From: Fulvivirga sp.
Lineage (GTDB): Bacteria; Bacteroidota; Bacteroidia; Cytophagales; Cyclobacteriaceae
Length of the DNA stretch: 32,764 bases
Reading direction: 5' to 3'
Assembly (NCBI GenBank): GCA_028280565.1
Contig: JANQLQ010000068.1
Location: 1 to 32,764 of the forward strand
The notes beneath the pieces were generated by a model. The model made no database searches. It saw only the letters and a list, made by a program, of their open reading frames with translations, and was not told where the DNA came from. The stretch's first letter is position 1. Each line of letters begins with the position of its first letter. This document shows, one piece after another, positions 8,378-16,817 of the stretch. The position numbers were made by a program, and so were the translations under genes.

Positions 8378-9976
8378 TTAATCTAGATCAAAGTAATTAC
8401 CCGCCTCCGTATTGAAGATCAGCTCAGCATCCCTTTCGCTGGTCGTAGACCTGCGGTACAATCCACCCACCGCCTCAAAATTGGAATCGCGGGTGTCAAG
8501 CATCCAGTATATAAATTCGCTATCTTCATCAATTTCCATATCGGTGATCCCGGCGTTGAATGCGCCCGTGGTAGCTGACGTATACACTTCTGCCAGTGAA
8601 CCGGTCCCACCCAGGTTACCGCGGTAGATGGTGACCCCATCATTTTCCAGGTCAGCGATGTATAAAGTTTGTGTGGCTACACCCACGGCAATAGCCGTAG
8701 GATTTACCAAGCCATCCGCAGTGCTAAACAACGTTTCAATATCTACCAATGCATTGTTCTCCAAAACACCGTACTGTACACTCCCTGCCGTGGCGTCTAC
8801 CCAATAGAAGTCATTTCCCACGATCTTCAGGTTCACTATTGAACTGCCATCGTTCCTGTAAACAATAGTAGGAGGGCTTCCCGGCAAGCTTCCGTCCACA
8901 TTCAAGTTAAACTGCCGGATATCGCTTCTTCCATTCGTAGCGTAAAGCCGCTGGTTGTTGTTCCCTGCCAGCACGATATCCCTTACACCATTAAGGGTCA
9001 GCTCCCTGGAAAATAGCAGGTTCCCTTCTAAATCAGCCGTGTATATGAAGGTGGAGTTCGCCACGAAACTATTTTGATCCGCCCAATAAATAAGCTCACG
9101 TTCTTTATCGATGGCTATACCAGTAGTAAAGTCAAAATTCGATGCTACAAAATTAGAATCAATGGAGATCAAGCCGTCGTCCAGGCTTCCCTTGCGCATG
9201 GAGTAGGTAGCTAATTGTGGAAAGCCCGTCCAGTAGACCGTGGGCACATCCAGTATGCCGGGCAGGATACTAAAGTTTACCGGCTGCGATAGCAATGTAT
9301 CCCCTCTCTCACTGATCACACCTACCCTCAGATCCGTAGGGCCCGCCGGTATAGAGGGCACCTGCGCGTTGATCAGGATAGAATTAGGAGATATAGCGGC
9401 GTTAATGCCTCCAAACAATACCACCATAGAATCTACGTCGATCTCGCCCCCGGGGGTAGTGATAAAATTCCTGGTACTTACGGATACGAACGAACCCGGC
9501 GCCCCCAGCCTTGGGGTTACGTTCTCTATCACGGGCCGTTTTAATAAACTGATCAGCTCGAATTCTACCGGGCTTGATGCCGTATCCACCCCGAAGAGAA
9601 CATTGACAAATCCCCCAAAGGCTTCATCCGGTACAATGACCTGTAGCTCTTGGAATGAAGCTGAAACTACCTTGGCATACTGCCTGGGAGCGTCAACTTC
9701 AAAAAGGCTGTCTTCAACGATCAGCCCATTATCATCCGGGATACCTTGCACGATGCGCACACCTCCGTCAAACGTTACCTGGTTCTGGTAGGTAACGGGA
9801 TCAAACCCTGTACCCATGATGGTAATGGTATCTCCCCTGAGAGCCCCACGTTCGGGGAAAAACCCCGTTATCCCCAAATTAGGATTACCAACAGGCTCAT
9901 TTTCAATCAATTCACATGAAAACAACCCTACGATCCCTAACACCAATGTCAAAAAACTAATGACGGACTTTTTCAT
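8378..9976 (-). CDS. Lipoprotein with two IPT/TIG domains and a YWTD-like beta-propeller
   Basis: The open frame runs up to 10111, inside the upstream receptor gene, but the ATG at 9976 begins a textbook lipoprotein signal ending GLFSC (Cys21), so the protein is taken as 532 residues. The mature end ELIENEP is acidic. Two TIG domains lie at about 32-140 (ITGFFPERGALRGDTI) and 145-235 (VTPRLGAPGSFVSV). A propeller follows from about 245, with clear blade signatures VYWTG, IYWAD, LYATN, FYWVD, LYIAD and IYWML. The start is one base beyond the stop of the TonB-dependent receptor gene, so translation is probably coupled and the two products probably work together at the outer membrane, in the place a SusD-like protein would occupy in a classical uptake pair (inference). 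Confidence 0.82.
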   Translation of the reverse strand: MKKSVISFLTLVLGIVGLFSCELIENEPVGNPNLGITGFFPERGALRGDTITIMGTGFDPVTYQNQVTFDGGVRIVQGIPDDNGLIVEDSLFEVDAPRQYAKVVSASFQELQVIVPDEAFGGFVNVLFGVDTASSPVEFELISLLKRPVIENVTPRLGAPGSFVSVSTRNFITTPGGEIDVDSMVVLFGGINAAISPNSILINAQVPSIPAGPTDLRVGVISERGDTLLSQPVNFSILPGILDVPTVYWTGFPQLATYSMRKGSLDDGLISIDSNFVASNFDFTTGIAIDKERELIYWADQNSFVANSTFIYTADLEGNLLFSRELTLNGVRDIVLAGNNNQRLYATNGRSDIRQFNLNVDGSLPGSPPTIVYRNDGSSIVNLKIVGNDFYWVDATAGSVQYGVLENNALVDIETLFSTADGLVNPTAIAVGVATQTLYIADLENDGVTIYRGNLGGTGSLAEVYTSATTGAFNAGITDMEIDEDSEFIYWMLDTRDSNFEAVGGLYRRSTTSERDAELIFNTEAGNYFDLD

Positions 9977-9977
9977 A

Positions 9978-12900
9978 TCAGTTAATGGTAAAGGAAAAGC
10001 CAAGCGAATAGTAAGCACCGGGTCTATACGCCACTTCTTCATAATCACGACGAACGTTCCCGCCATTTTGTCCCTCAAATCGAATAGAAGACAGATCAGG
10101 GTCAAAAACATAATTGTTGTCCAGGTCCCTGTAGAAATAGATCCTTTGATTCAATACATTCTGGGCGCCGGCCTTGACCGTAAGCAGGTCCGATATCCTT
10201 TGTTTAAAAACAAGGTCTAGCTGGCCCCGCCTTCCTTCTACCAGGTCGCCGATATTTGGCCCGGCGTTATACTCCCGGATCCTGTCCCAGGTCAAGTTGT
10301 AGATAACCGATAGTAATGTCCCGGATCTAATACTCTCGTAATACAAAGCGCCATTCAGCAAGTAGGGCGATGTGCCCTGGAGCCTTATGGTTTCCAGGTC
10401 ATCCGATACACCGGGAAGACTGTAAATATCACTTAAAGAATAGCGCGCCTCGCTGATTATGTAAGAAGCATTCAAGTTAATTGACATGTTACGCAGCACT
10501 GGATTTTTTAAGAAGTCAAACTTCTTTCTTACCTCTAGCTCCATCCCGAATATTTCCGCTTCCCGCGCATTGGCGTAAAATACGTCCGGGGAACCGTCAT
10601 CACCCGGGGATTCGACAAATCGCTGTATCGGTTTATCAATGAACTTATAAAACCCGCCAATGGACATGAACTCGCCCGAACGAGGGAAAAATTCCAGCCG
10701 TAGGTCACCATGATGGATGAGGGAGTTTTCAATGGTAGGATTACCGGTAAAATCTTCGTTGTTTTCAAAATCGTAAAAGGAAAAGCTTTCCCCGTTCGGA
10801 TCCAGGCTACTCGCCCCGGCCTGTTCCCTGAACTGGGGACGATCCACGGACTGACCGTAGGCCAGTCGTATCGCCAGGTCTCCATCCATGAAATTGTACT
10901 TAAGGTTGGCAGACGGCAAGAGGTAGGTAACGTCCTGGTCAGGAACAGTAACAATTCTCCCGGCAAACCGCGTAGTACTTTCCGTAGGAAGGTTAAACTG
11001 GTCATACAGTACCCGCTTAAAACGGGCATAGCGTACCCCGCCATAGAAAGACAACCTATCGGGGATCAAGGGATAGCTCATACTCGCATAGGCCTCCCGC
11101 GATTCATCGTCGAAAAAATACGCTCCCTGCCCTTGTGGATTGGCCAGGTACAATTGATCCAGGTCGAAATTTTCAGCAGCATATATTGAATCCAATTTAA
11201 GCCAGGGCCTATACACCGGTCCATAGTCTACCGAATTTGGATCTTGCGTACTAAAAATCGCATACCGCTGCGAGAAGAATTCGCGTTCCTTACGATCATA
11301 GAACACTCCCGCTCTCAAGTAGACCTGGCTGGAAAGGTCTAACCTGTAATCCAGCCTGCCTGTCAGCGAGCGCTCTTCGGTCTCAAAAACGTAATGCGAC
11401 TGGAAGGTATCATCGCCGGTGCCTCGGCCCACCCGGACGCTCCAAAAGCCTGCCGAATCATCCTCAATGTTTTGAACGAATAGGAAACGCTGAAGATCCG
11501 GGATGTCATTCCTCGTGATCGAGGACCCCACGGTCCAGTCTATGGAATGCTTATCGTTCAATCGATGGCTACCTCCCAATTGCCCCACGATTATATCACG
11601 TTGCTCATAACGGAACAGGAAGTTTTTGGCGATCTCGTCTTCCTGGGTATTTAGGTCTACCGAAGTACGGTTCAGGACCCGGTCCGTGCCAAACCGGTTG
11701 TAAAATAAGGTAACACTGACATTATGATCATCATTAAACAACAGGCCCAAACTTTGCACAGCGCTGATCCTGATCTGCTCTTCGTGTATAGAGTCCGTAC
11801 CGATAAGATCCGGTCGTTCCAAAAAGAATTGCTGACCTTCACCATTTACCAAGGTATCGGAATCCGGGTTATTATTGACCTGGGAATACACCCCAGCATT
11901 GAACGCACGATCCAAATCCCAAAAAAATCTTTCCTGGGTGTAGCTGGCGGCCGTTAAGTTATTCAAACTCAGCTTGCCGATCTGCCATGAATCATAATAG
12001 CTTATATTGGCTCGCTTATCAAAATCATGCGTATCCTGGGTAGGGGTAAATGTTCTAAAAGAGTTAGACCTGGCAATGGAAAGGTTTTCCAGCGGGTAAT
12101 CATTGATGTTAGGATATTGGAAATACGGTTGGCGCAAAAGCGCCGGCAGGCGGCGATCTCCTGCGCCGTTAGCCATCCAGTCCTTGCTGCTTCCATTGTA
12201 CGTTACAAAATTATTGGTAAAACTGGAGCCCTCGGTTCTTGCTGCACCGGATACATTAATATTGATCTGTCGTGCCTTCGCAAAGTTGCGTGTGTAGATC
12301 TTCATGATGCCTCCTCCCCACATAGCTGGCAAATGCGGGGCCGGTGATTTTTCCAGCTCCATCCGGTCGATAACTCCCGTAGGCAAAGCATCGTAGGAAA
12401 AGGCCCGTGAATTATCTTCTGAACTGGGAGCCACTATGCCATTGATGAGTGTCAGGTTATACCGCGTGTCCAACCCCCGGATGACCACAAACCTATCTAC
12501 CAGTGAAACCCCCGAAATCCGCTGTGCGATCTGGGAAGCGTCACGGTCAACGGACTTTATGATCTGCTCATTTGAGATCCCTGTGATGATCCCCTCGCTG
12601 TACTTGATAGCATTCACCAACTGGATATCCGTAGAATTCCTGATGGGCGAATAGCGGATATCTGCTTTGGCCACCACCACGATCTCATCGAGCTGGGTAG
12701 TAGAAGACTGTAGCTGCACCGTGACGTTCACAAGTATACCCTGTTGTATCTTCACCGCTATTTCCGATGTGGCATATCCCACAAAGGACACTACTAGGGT
12801 CTGGTTGCCTTCTTCCACACCGGAAAGGTAGAAATCACCGCTTAAGCCAGTGATGCTCCCATTTTGAGTGCCCTTGATCACCACGGTGGCTCCTATTAGC

Positions 12901-13040
12901 TCTTCACCGGTCTCTGCGTCCAGCACTTTTCCTGAAATTTCACCTGTGCCGTCTTCCACGGGAGCAAAGGCTAATGCTACCGGGGCGCTTATCATATAAA
13001 ACCAACAATAGAAGAGAGTTACGAGACGAGAAATTATCAT
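9978..13040 (-). CDS. TonB-dependent outer-membrane receptor with CarboxypepD_reg-like domain
   Basis: This is a 22-strand-type outer-membrane channel that takes up or moves a ligand using TonB energy. The N-terminus is a signal peptide ending around ALAFA (about residue 25). A carboxypeptidase-regulatory-like beta-sandwich follows at about 33-115 (ISGKVLDAETGEELIGATV, FVGYAT), then the plug at about 130-265 (with FVVIRGLDTRYNLTLING and GGIMKIYTRN), and the barrel to residue 1020. The protein ends YSLGFSFTIN, not in the aromatic residue typical of many barrels. A TonB box cannot be assigned with confidence. No SusD homologue is adjacent; two TIG/propeller lipoproteins follow instead. It heads the minus-strand operon with the export genes wza and wzc, so it may import breakdown products of the exopolysaccharide or help place it at the surface. 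The substrate is unknown. Confidence 0.9.
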   Translation of the reverse strand: MIISRLVTLFYCWFYMISAPVALAFAPVEDGTGEISGKVLDAETGEELIGATVVIKGTQNGSITGLSGDFYLSGVEEGNQTLVVSFVGYATSEIAVKIQQGILVNVTVQLQSSTTQLDEIVVVAKADIRYSPIRNSTDIQLVNAIKYSEGIITGISNEQIIKSVDRDASQIAQRISGVSLVDRFVVIRGLDTRYNLTLINGIVAPSSEDNSRAFSYDALPTGVIDRMELEKSPAPHLPAMWGGGIMKIYTRNFAKARQININVSGAARTEGSSFTNNFVTYNGSSKDWMANGAGDRRLPALLRQPYFQYPNINDYPLENLSIARSNSFRTFTPTQDTHDFDKRANISYYDSWQIGKLSLNNLTAASYTQERFFWDLDRAFNAGVYSQVNNNPDSDTLVNGEGQQFFLERPDLIGTDSIHEEQIRISAVQSLGLLFNDDHNVSVTLFYNRFGTDRVLNRTSVDLNTQEDEIAKNFLFRYEQRDIIVGQLGGSHRLNDKHSIDWTVGSSITRNDIPDLQRFLFVQNIEDDSAGFWSVRVGRGTGDDTFQSHYVFETEERSLTGRLDYRLDLSSQVYLRAGVFYDRKEREFFSQRYAIFSTQDPNSVDYGPVYRPWLKLDSIYAAENFDLDQLYLANPQGQGAYFFDDESREAYASMSYPLIPDRLSFYGGVRYARFKRVLYDQFNLPTESTTRFAGRIVTVPDQDVTYLLPSANLKYNFMDGDLAIRLAYGQSVDRPQFREQAGASSLDPNGESFSFYDFENNEDFTGNPTIENSLIHHGDLRLEFFPRSGEFMSIGGFYKFIDKPIQRFVESPGDDGSPDVFYANAREAEIFGMELEVRKKFDFLKNPVLRNMSINLNASYIISEARYSLSDIYSLPGVSDDLETIRLQGTSPYLLNGALYYESIRSGTLLSVIYNLTWDRIREYNAGPNIGDLVEGRRGQLDLVFKQRISDLLTVKAGAQNVLNQRIYFYRDLDNNYVFDPDLSSIRFEGQNGGNVRRDYEEVAYRPGAYYSLGFSFTIN

Positions 13041-13488
13041 TTACTTTGATAGTTATAGAGAGAACCTCGTTCTAACGGGAGGCCAATTAAATCATTTTAT
13101 TTTGAATTTCAGAGAATCTTTTTTCCATAAAAATCATAAAAAATCAAATTTAATATTTGCTTCATTTTAGGTTAATTCCGTAACGAGGCAACCCGGTCAT
13201 CCTGCTGGGTTTCAATAGGTAACATATAGTGTTCCTATGCCCAGACCAGGGGTTGTATTCCCTAAATCCAGGTGGATTTTATGAGCGCTGGGAAGGTTTT
13301 ACCAGGAGAATCCAGGTTTGGGAAATTTCGGCAATCGAAATCGTTCTGCCGGTTTTGTGGCCCTCTTTGAGTCACTCGCCTAAGGAAAGATTAGTTAATG
13401 TAATCTTAATAAATTGATAGGGCCCTGGTCTTTGAGGAACCATAAGGAGTCTATATATTTAGTTGGGTGTGAATGACATAGATCTAAG
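13041..13488. other. Divergent intergenic region between receptor and beta-helix genes
   Basis: This stretch of about 450 bases separates two divergent genes. Its left third is very AT-rich (13090-13180) and contains the candidate minus-strand promoter given separately. A short hairpin AAATCC-AGGT-GGATTT occurs at 13264-13279. A 62-codon frame at 13229-13417 (+) has no recognisable features and is not called. No exact TAnnTTTG box was found for the plus-strand gene. Confidence 0.55.
13145..13175 (-). promoter_or_regulatory. Candidate Bacteroidota promoter for the receptor-TIG-wza-wzc operon
   Basis: On the minus strand TAAATTTG (13152-13145) is an exact match to the Bacteroidota -7 box TAnnTTTG. 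A weak -33 element, TTA instead of TTG, lies 20 bases upstream (13175-13173). The distance to the receptor ATG is about 105 bases. This is a plausible but unproven start for the operon running down to 494. Confidence 0.4.
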
Positions 13489-15423
13489 ATGATTTCCATA
13501 ACACCTTTCCATCTTCTTATGCTGATAATCTCAATTCAAGGCCATTGGGATTATGAAAAAAGCGTCTCTCTTTATGACGCTCCTCATACCTATTTTGTAA
13601 GCCCCGAGGGTAACGATTCTAACCCGGGTATGAAGATAGAGGAGCCCCTGCGTACCATTTCGGCAGCTGTAACCAAAATGCAACCGGGTGATACATGTTT
13701 TATCCGGGGAGGGATATATCGTGAAACCATTAAAATAAAGGGGCGCGACCTTACCTTCAAGAACTACAAAAATGAAAAAGTAACGGTGTCCGGGCTGGAC
13801 GTAGTGAAAAATTGGGTCCCATTTGATGGTCAAACTTATAGCGCATACTTTAAACCCTCGGATAAGGAAAATAATCTTTCCATGCCTCGCCATTTAGGAA
13901 ATAGGGGTGGATTATTTACACAGGTTTTTGCCGACGGCGAGCTCATGGAAATCTCAAAATTCCCAAACCAACCTGGCGACCTGCTCCATTGGGAAACCCA
14001 TGGAACGCCTGTCACTGCCTATGTAGACGGTACATTCAAATTTGAAGCCCCGGGAGCTAAAGAGATCCCTCCTCCAAGCTTAGAGGGAGGTATTTTTCAT
14101 GCTATGGTAGACAAAAAGTTTGGGCCGTTACAAGGTGTGGTGGACGATTTTAATGGTGATTCTTTCCGCTGTTCCTGGCGGTCAGAAGGATGGAGAAAAA
14201 GTACCCTTGACCACTTTGTCAAATACCTTTTTACTGCTAAAAACGGGGGCGTCCCCATGGGACGAGGAAGGGGATTTATAGCACATCACTTGGCCGCTAT
14301 AGATAAGGAAAAGGAGTGGTATTGGGATAAACGGCAAAACAAGCTGTACCTAAAGCCTCCAAAGGGTAAAAAACCAAGTCAAATGATCATCGAAGCCAAG
14401 AGCCGGATCAATGCTTTCGTTATCAATTTCTCTCAAAACATCGTGATCAGTGGCATAGATATCAAAGCCGCCGGGGTGGAATTGAATAATTCGACATACT
14501 GCAGGCTGGATCATATGGATATTACCTACCCCGTGCCATTTTATATGCACAATCACGAACTAGGAGGTTATGTGACGGTAAAGATCAAAAATGGAAGTAA
14601 CAATAAATTCACCAACAGCCGAATAGCACACAGCTGGGGCAGCGGGATGACTGTAGAGCTGGGAACAGACCATGAGGTCAGTAACTGCATTATTGAAGAT
14701 GTAAATTGGATGGGTAACTATAACGCGTGTATCAACGTGGGGGGCAGAAATACCAGGGTCGTAAATAATGTACTCAGGAAGTCAGGAAGGTTCATTCTAT
14801 GGGGTATTGGGGTTAAGAAGGGGTGGATCGCCTATAATGATATGTATGATTGCATGAAGATCGGGCAGGATGGAGGTGTTTTCTATACCAATGGGGCGCT
14901 GGGCGATAGCACTGTAATTGCTTACAATTGGATCCATGATGTACACGGCATAACGTACGAAGACTCTAATCGCCCCAATCATAATATTGCCATAGGAGTT
15001 TACCTGGATGGGGGCTGTAGGGACTTCCTCATCCATCATAATGTGATTTGGGGAATGGAACATGCCGTTATACTTTCTCCCGGGCGCAATGGAAAGCTCG
15101 CCCAAGGCAACATTATTATGAACAATACTTGTTATGTCTATGGCAAAGGGTCGATCGTCACCTTCAACCAGCCGGGTATGTATAAGGCCAATGTGTATAA
15201 GAACAATTTGACGAATAAGAAAATAGGCGCTCTTGGCGAGAAGTCAGGAAATCATTGGGACCAGCAAGGGAAATTCATGCCGCTACTTTTTACCGACGGT
15301 GCTTTCAACAAGGGTTCACTGGAACGAGCAAGGGAATTTCCATCCGCCGGCGCCTATGATAAGCCTCCTTTTTGGGTCCCGGGTTTAAAAAAACGGGAAG
15401 GAAAGCCCTCAACTGTGGACTAA
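13489..15423 (+). CDS. Right-handed parallel beta-helix protein, possible polysaccharide lyase or epimerase
   Basis: This is a 644-residue protein with the DUF1565/beta-helix opening typical of bacterial glycan-acting helices: TYFVSPEGNDSNPG at about 34-47, then RTISAAVTKMQPGDTCFIRGG. The later part (about 310-600) is rich in short asparagine/isoleucine repeats (such as NNSTYCRLDHMDI, NNKFTNSRI, NNVLRKSG, AYNWIHDV, NIIMNNTCYVYG) that fit Beta_helix/NosD-type coils. The N-terminus has a hydrophobic stretch (LLMLIISI) that could be a signal peptide, though a weak one. It is the only plus-strand gene within the polysaccharide block, and its stop lies 15 bases inside the 3' end of the convergent O-antigen ligase gene. 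By analogy with AlgG, AlgL or PL6-like helices it may trim or epimerise the exported chain. Catalytic residues could not be identified, so the reaction is open. Confidence 0.75.
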   Translation: MISITPFHLLMLIISIQGHWDYEKSVSLYDAPHTYFVSPEGNDSNPGMKIEEPLRTISAAVTKMQPGDTCFIRGGIYRETIKIKGRDLTFKNYKNEKVTVSGLDVVKNWVPFDGQTYSAYFKPSDKENNLSMPRHLGNRGGLFTQVFADGELMEISKFPNQPGDLLHWETHGTPVTAYVDGTFKFEAPGAKEIPPPSLEGGIFHAMVDKKFGPLQGVVDDFNGDSFRCSWRSEGWRKSTLDHFVKYLFTAKNGGVPMGRGRGFIAHHLAAIDKEKEWYWDKRQNKLYLKPPKGKKPSQMIIEAKSRINAFVINFSQNIVISGIDIKAAGVELNNSTYCRLDHMDITYPVPFYMHNHELGGYVTVKIKNGSNNKFTNSRIAHSWGSGMTVELGTDHEVSNCIIEDVNWMGNYNACINVGGRNTRVVNNVLRKSGRFILWGIGVKKGWIAYNDMYDCMKIGQDGGVFYTNGALGDSTVIAYNWIHDVHGITYEDSNRPNHNIAIGVYLDGGCRDFLIHHNVIWGMEHAVILSPGRNGKLAQGNIIMNNTCYVYGKGSIVTFNQPGMYKANVYKNNLTNKKIGALGEKSGNHWDQQGKFMPLLFTDGAFNKGSLERAREFPSAGAYDKPPFWVPGLKKREGKPSTVD

Positions 15424-16752
15424 TTCCCCGGCACTTCTTTTATTTTTCATTGTGCTGGTACCGGGTCTCGTTTTTACTACTGGATCTGTTTCCAAACCCT
15501 TCCTGACCATTAGGCCGGAGAAAAGGGTAAAGGCTATAAAAGAACCTAAGCTTTGGAAATATACATACCCGTCGACCTGGAAAAGGAAAAGCAAGTAGAC
15601 AATCACGCTGAGCATGATAGCGTCCGGGTGCCCTGTAAGCTGGTAGGACCAGGCACGTTTGATACACTTGTAAAATAAAAGCAACAAGGGTAAGGTACCT
15701 ACCAGCCCAATGGACAACAGGTATTCCAATAAACTACTGTGCATGTGAAATGTAAGGGCACTTGTTTTGTTGTAAAACTCGGCGAGATCATCGAGCAACC
15801 CGATGTAATAGTGACCCGTGACCCCTTTTCCCCATAAAAACCCTTCCCCTTGATTTAGGAACCACTCAATCCCTCTTTCCCATAGATCCCTCCGCCCGTT
15901 AAAGCCAGTTACATCCTCGTAACTCAAACGCCGGATGACGGAGCTTAACAAGGGCAGTTGGAATATCTTGTAGATCAGGTCGGACAAGTTAATAATGATA
16001 GGAATGGTAAAGAATGACAGGATGTATAAAACCGGGTAAAAACTGACCATCCTCGTTACCCGTATGATAACGATCATGATAAAAACCATGATGGACAACC
16101 GGGAGTTAAAGCCTACCATCAAGTAGAGGTTAGTCAAAAACTGGACGAGGGTAAACGCTTTCATCCAGGGATTGTCAATTCCACGGTACCACCTTTCGAT
16201 GATCAAAAGATTGATGATCGCCACGGTATTCGCAGTGGAATAAAAACCGGACGCAAATGGAAAGTTGAGGCGCCCCGGGATGGCATGAACAGCATTGGTT
16301 AAACCCGCCGAATACCCTGCAAAATTCACCAAGATCAGCAGGGTAAGCCCCCAATACAAAATATCGGCTATGCTGAACGCCGGGTCGTCGATATTGTAGA
16401 ACTGTACGATCACCGAGGTACTAAACCAGGCCAGCACAAAAAAGGAAATGGAGAAAATGTTAACGGCATTATAGCCGGGATGACCATGTTGGTAGGCTAC
16501 GAACAAAGCACCCATACACGCCACGGAAAACCATAGCAAGAGTAAGTAATTACCTGATAGCAGGAAATACACGCCCTTCTTGTTAATAATGATATCCAGC
16601 AACCAAATAATGATGATACACAACAACGGGATGAGGCCGATGGCATTGCCTACGGAATAGTTGCCCACTTTCATCAGGTACTTCCCCACCCCGTACATCG
16701 TAAAGCTGGCGAGGTATAAGAAGTTTATGACTTGTACCTTGTTTAACAACAT
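15409..16752 (-). CDS. O-antigen ligase / polysaccharide polymerase (Wzy-like) family membrane protein
   Basis: This 447-residue protein has roughly ten or more hydrophobic segments spread along its length and a larger soluble loop at about 275-325, the layout of the Wzy_C/O-antigen ligase family. That loop contains FNGRRDLWERGIEWF and GKGVTGHYY, and the following segment has FHMHSSLLEYLLSIGLVG; the arginine-rich and histidine positions match those conserved in the family. It would polymerise lipid-linked repeat units, or ligate chains to a lipid, on the outer face of the inner membrane. It is the last gene of the WcaJ-headed operon, 65 bases after the SGNH-like gene, and overlaps the convergent beta-helix gene at its 3' end by 15 bases. 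Sequence alone does not separate polymerase from ligase; the presence of Wzc/Wza favours polymerase. Confidence 0.85.
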   Translation of the reverse strand: MLLNKVQVINFLYLASFTMYGVGKYLMKVGNYSVGNAIGLIPLLCIIIIWLLDIIINKKGVYFLLSGNYLLLLWFSVACMGALFVAYQHGHPGYNAVNIFSISFFVLAWFSTSVIVQFYNIDDPAFSIADILYWGLTLLILVNFAGYSAGLTNAVHAIPGRLNFPFASGFYSTANTVAIINLLIIERWYRGIDNPWMKAFTLVQFLTNLYLMVGFNSRLSIMVFIMIVIIRVTRMVSFYPVLYILSFFTIPIIINLSDLIYKIFQLPLLSSVIRRLSYEDVTGFNGRRDLWERGIEWFLNQGEGFLWGKGVTGHYYIGLLDDLAEFYNKTSALTFHMHSSLLEYLLSIGLVGTLPLLLLFYKCIKRAWSYQLTGHPDAIMLSVIVYLLFLFQVDGYVYFQSLGSFIAFTLFSGLMVRKGLETDPVVKTRPGTSTMKNKRSAGELVHS

Positions 16753-16817
16753 ATAAAATGGGGTCTGTGACCTGGATCTACACTATGTTGTACGCAATAT
16801 AGTACCATTATTAACAA

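Noticed and set aside
9240-9791. 183-codon plus-strand frame
   Set aside because: Antisense shadow of the two-TIG lipoprotein gene; composition reflects the opposite strand.
9977-10111. N-terminal extension of the two-TIG lipoprotein up to 10111
   Set aside because: It lies within the receptor coding sequence in another frame, and the lipoprotein signal starts at 9976.
9978-13040. SusC of a classical SusC/SusD uptake pair
   Set aside because: No SusD-like gene is adjacent; the neighbours are TIG/propeller lipoproteins, so only the general receptor family is called.
13229-13417. 62-codon plus-strand frame before the beta-helix gene
   Set aside because: No signal peptide, motif or ribosome-binding sequence; it falls in a divergent promoter region and reads like chance.
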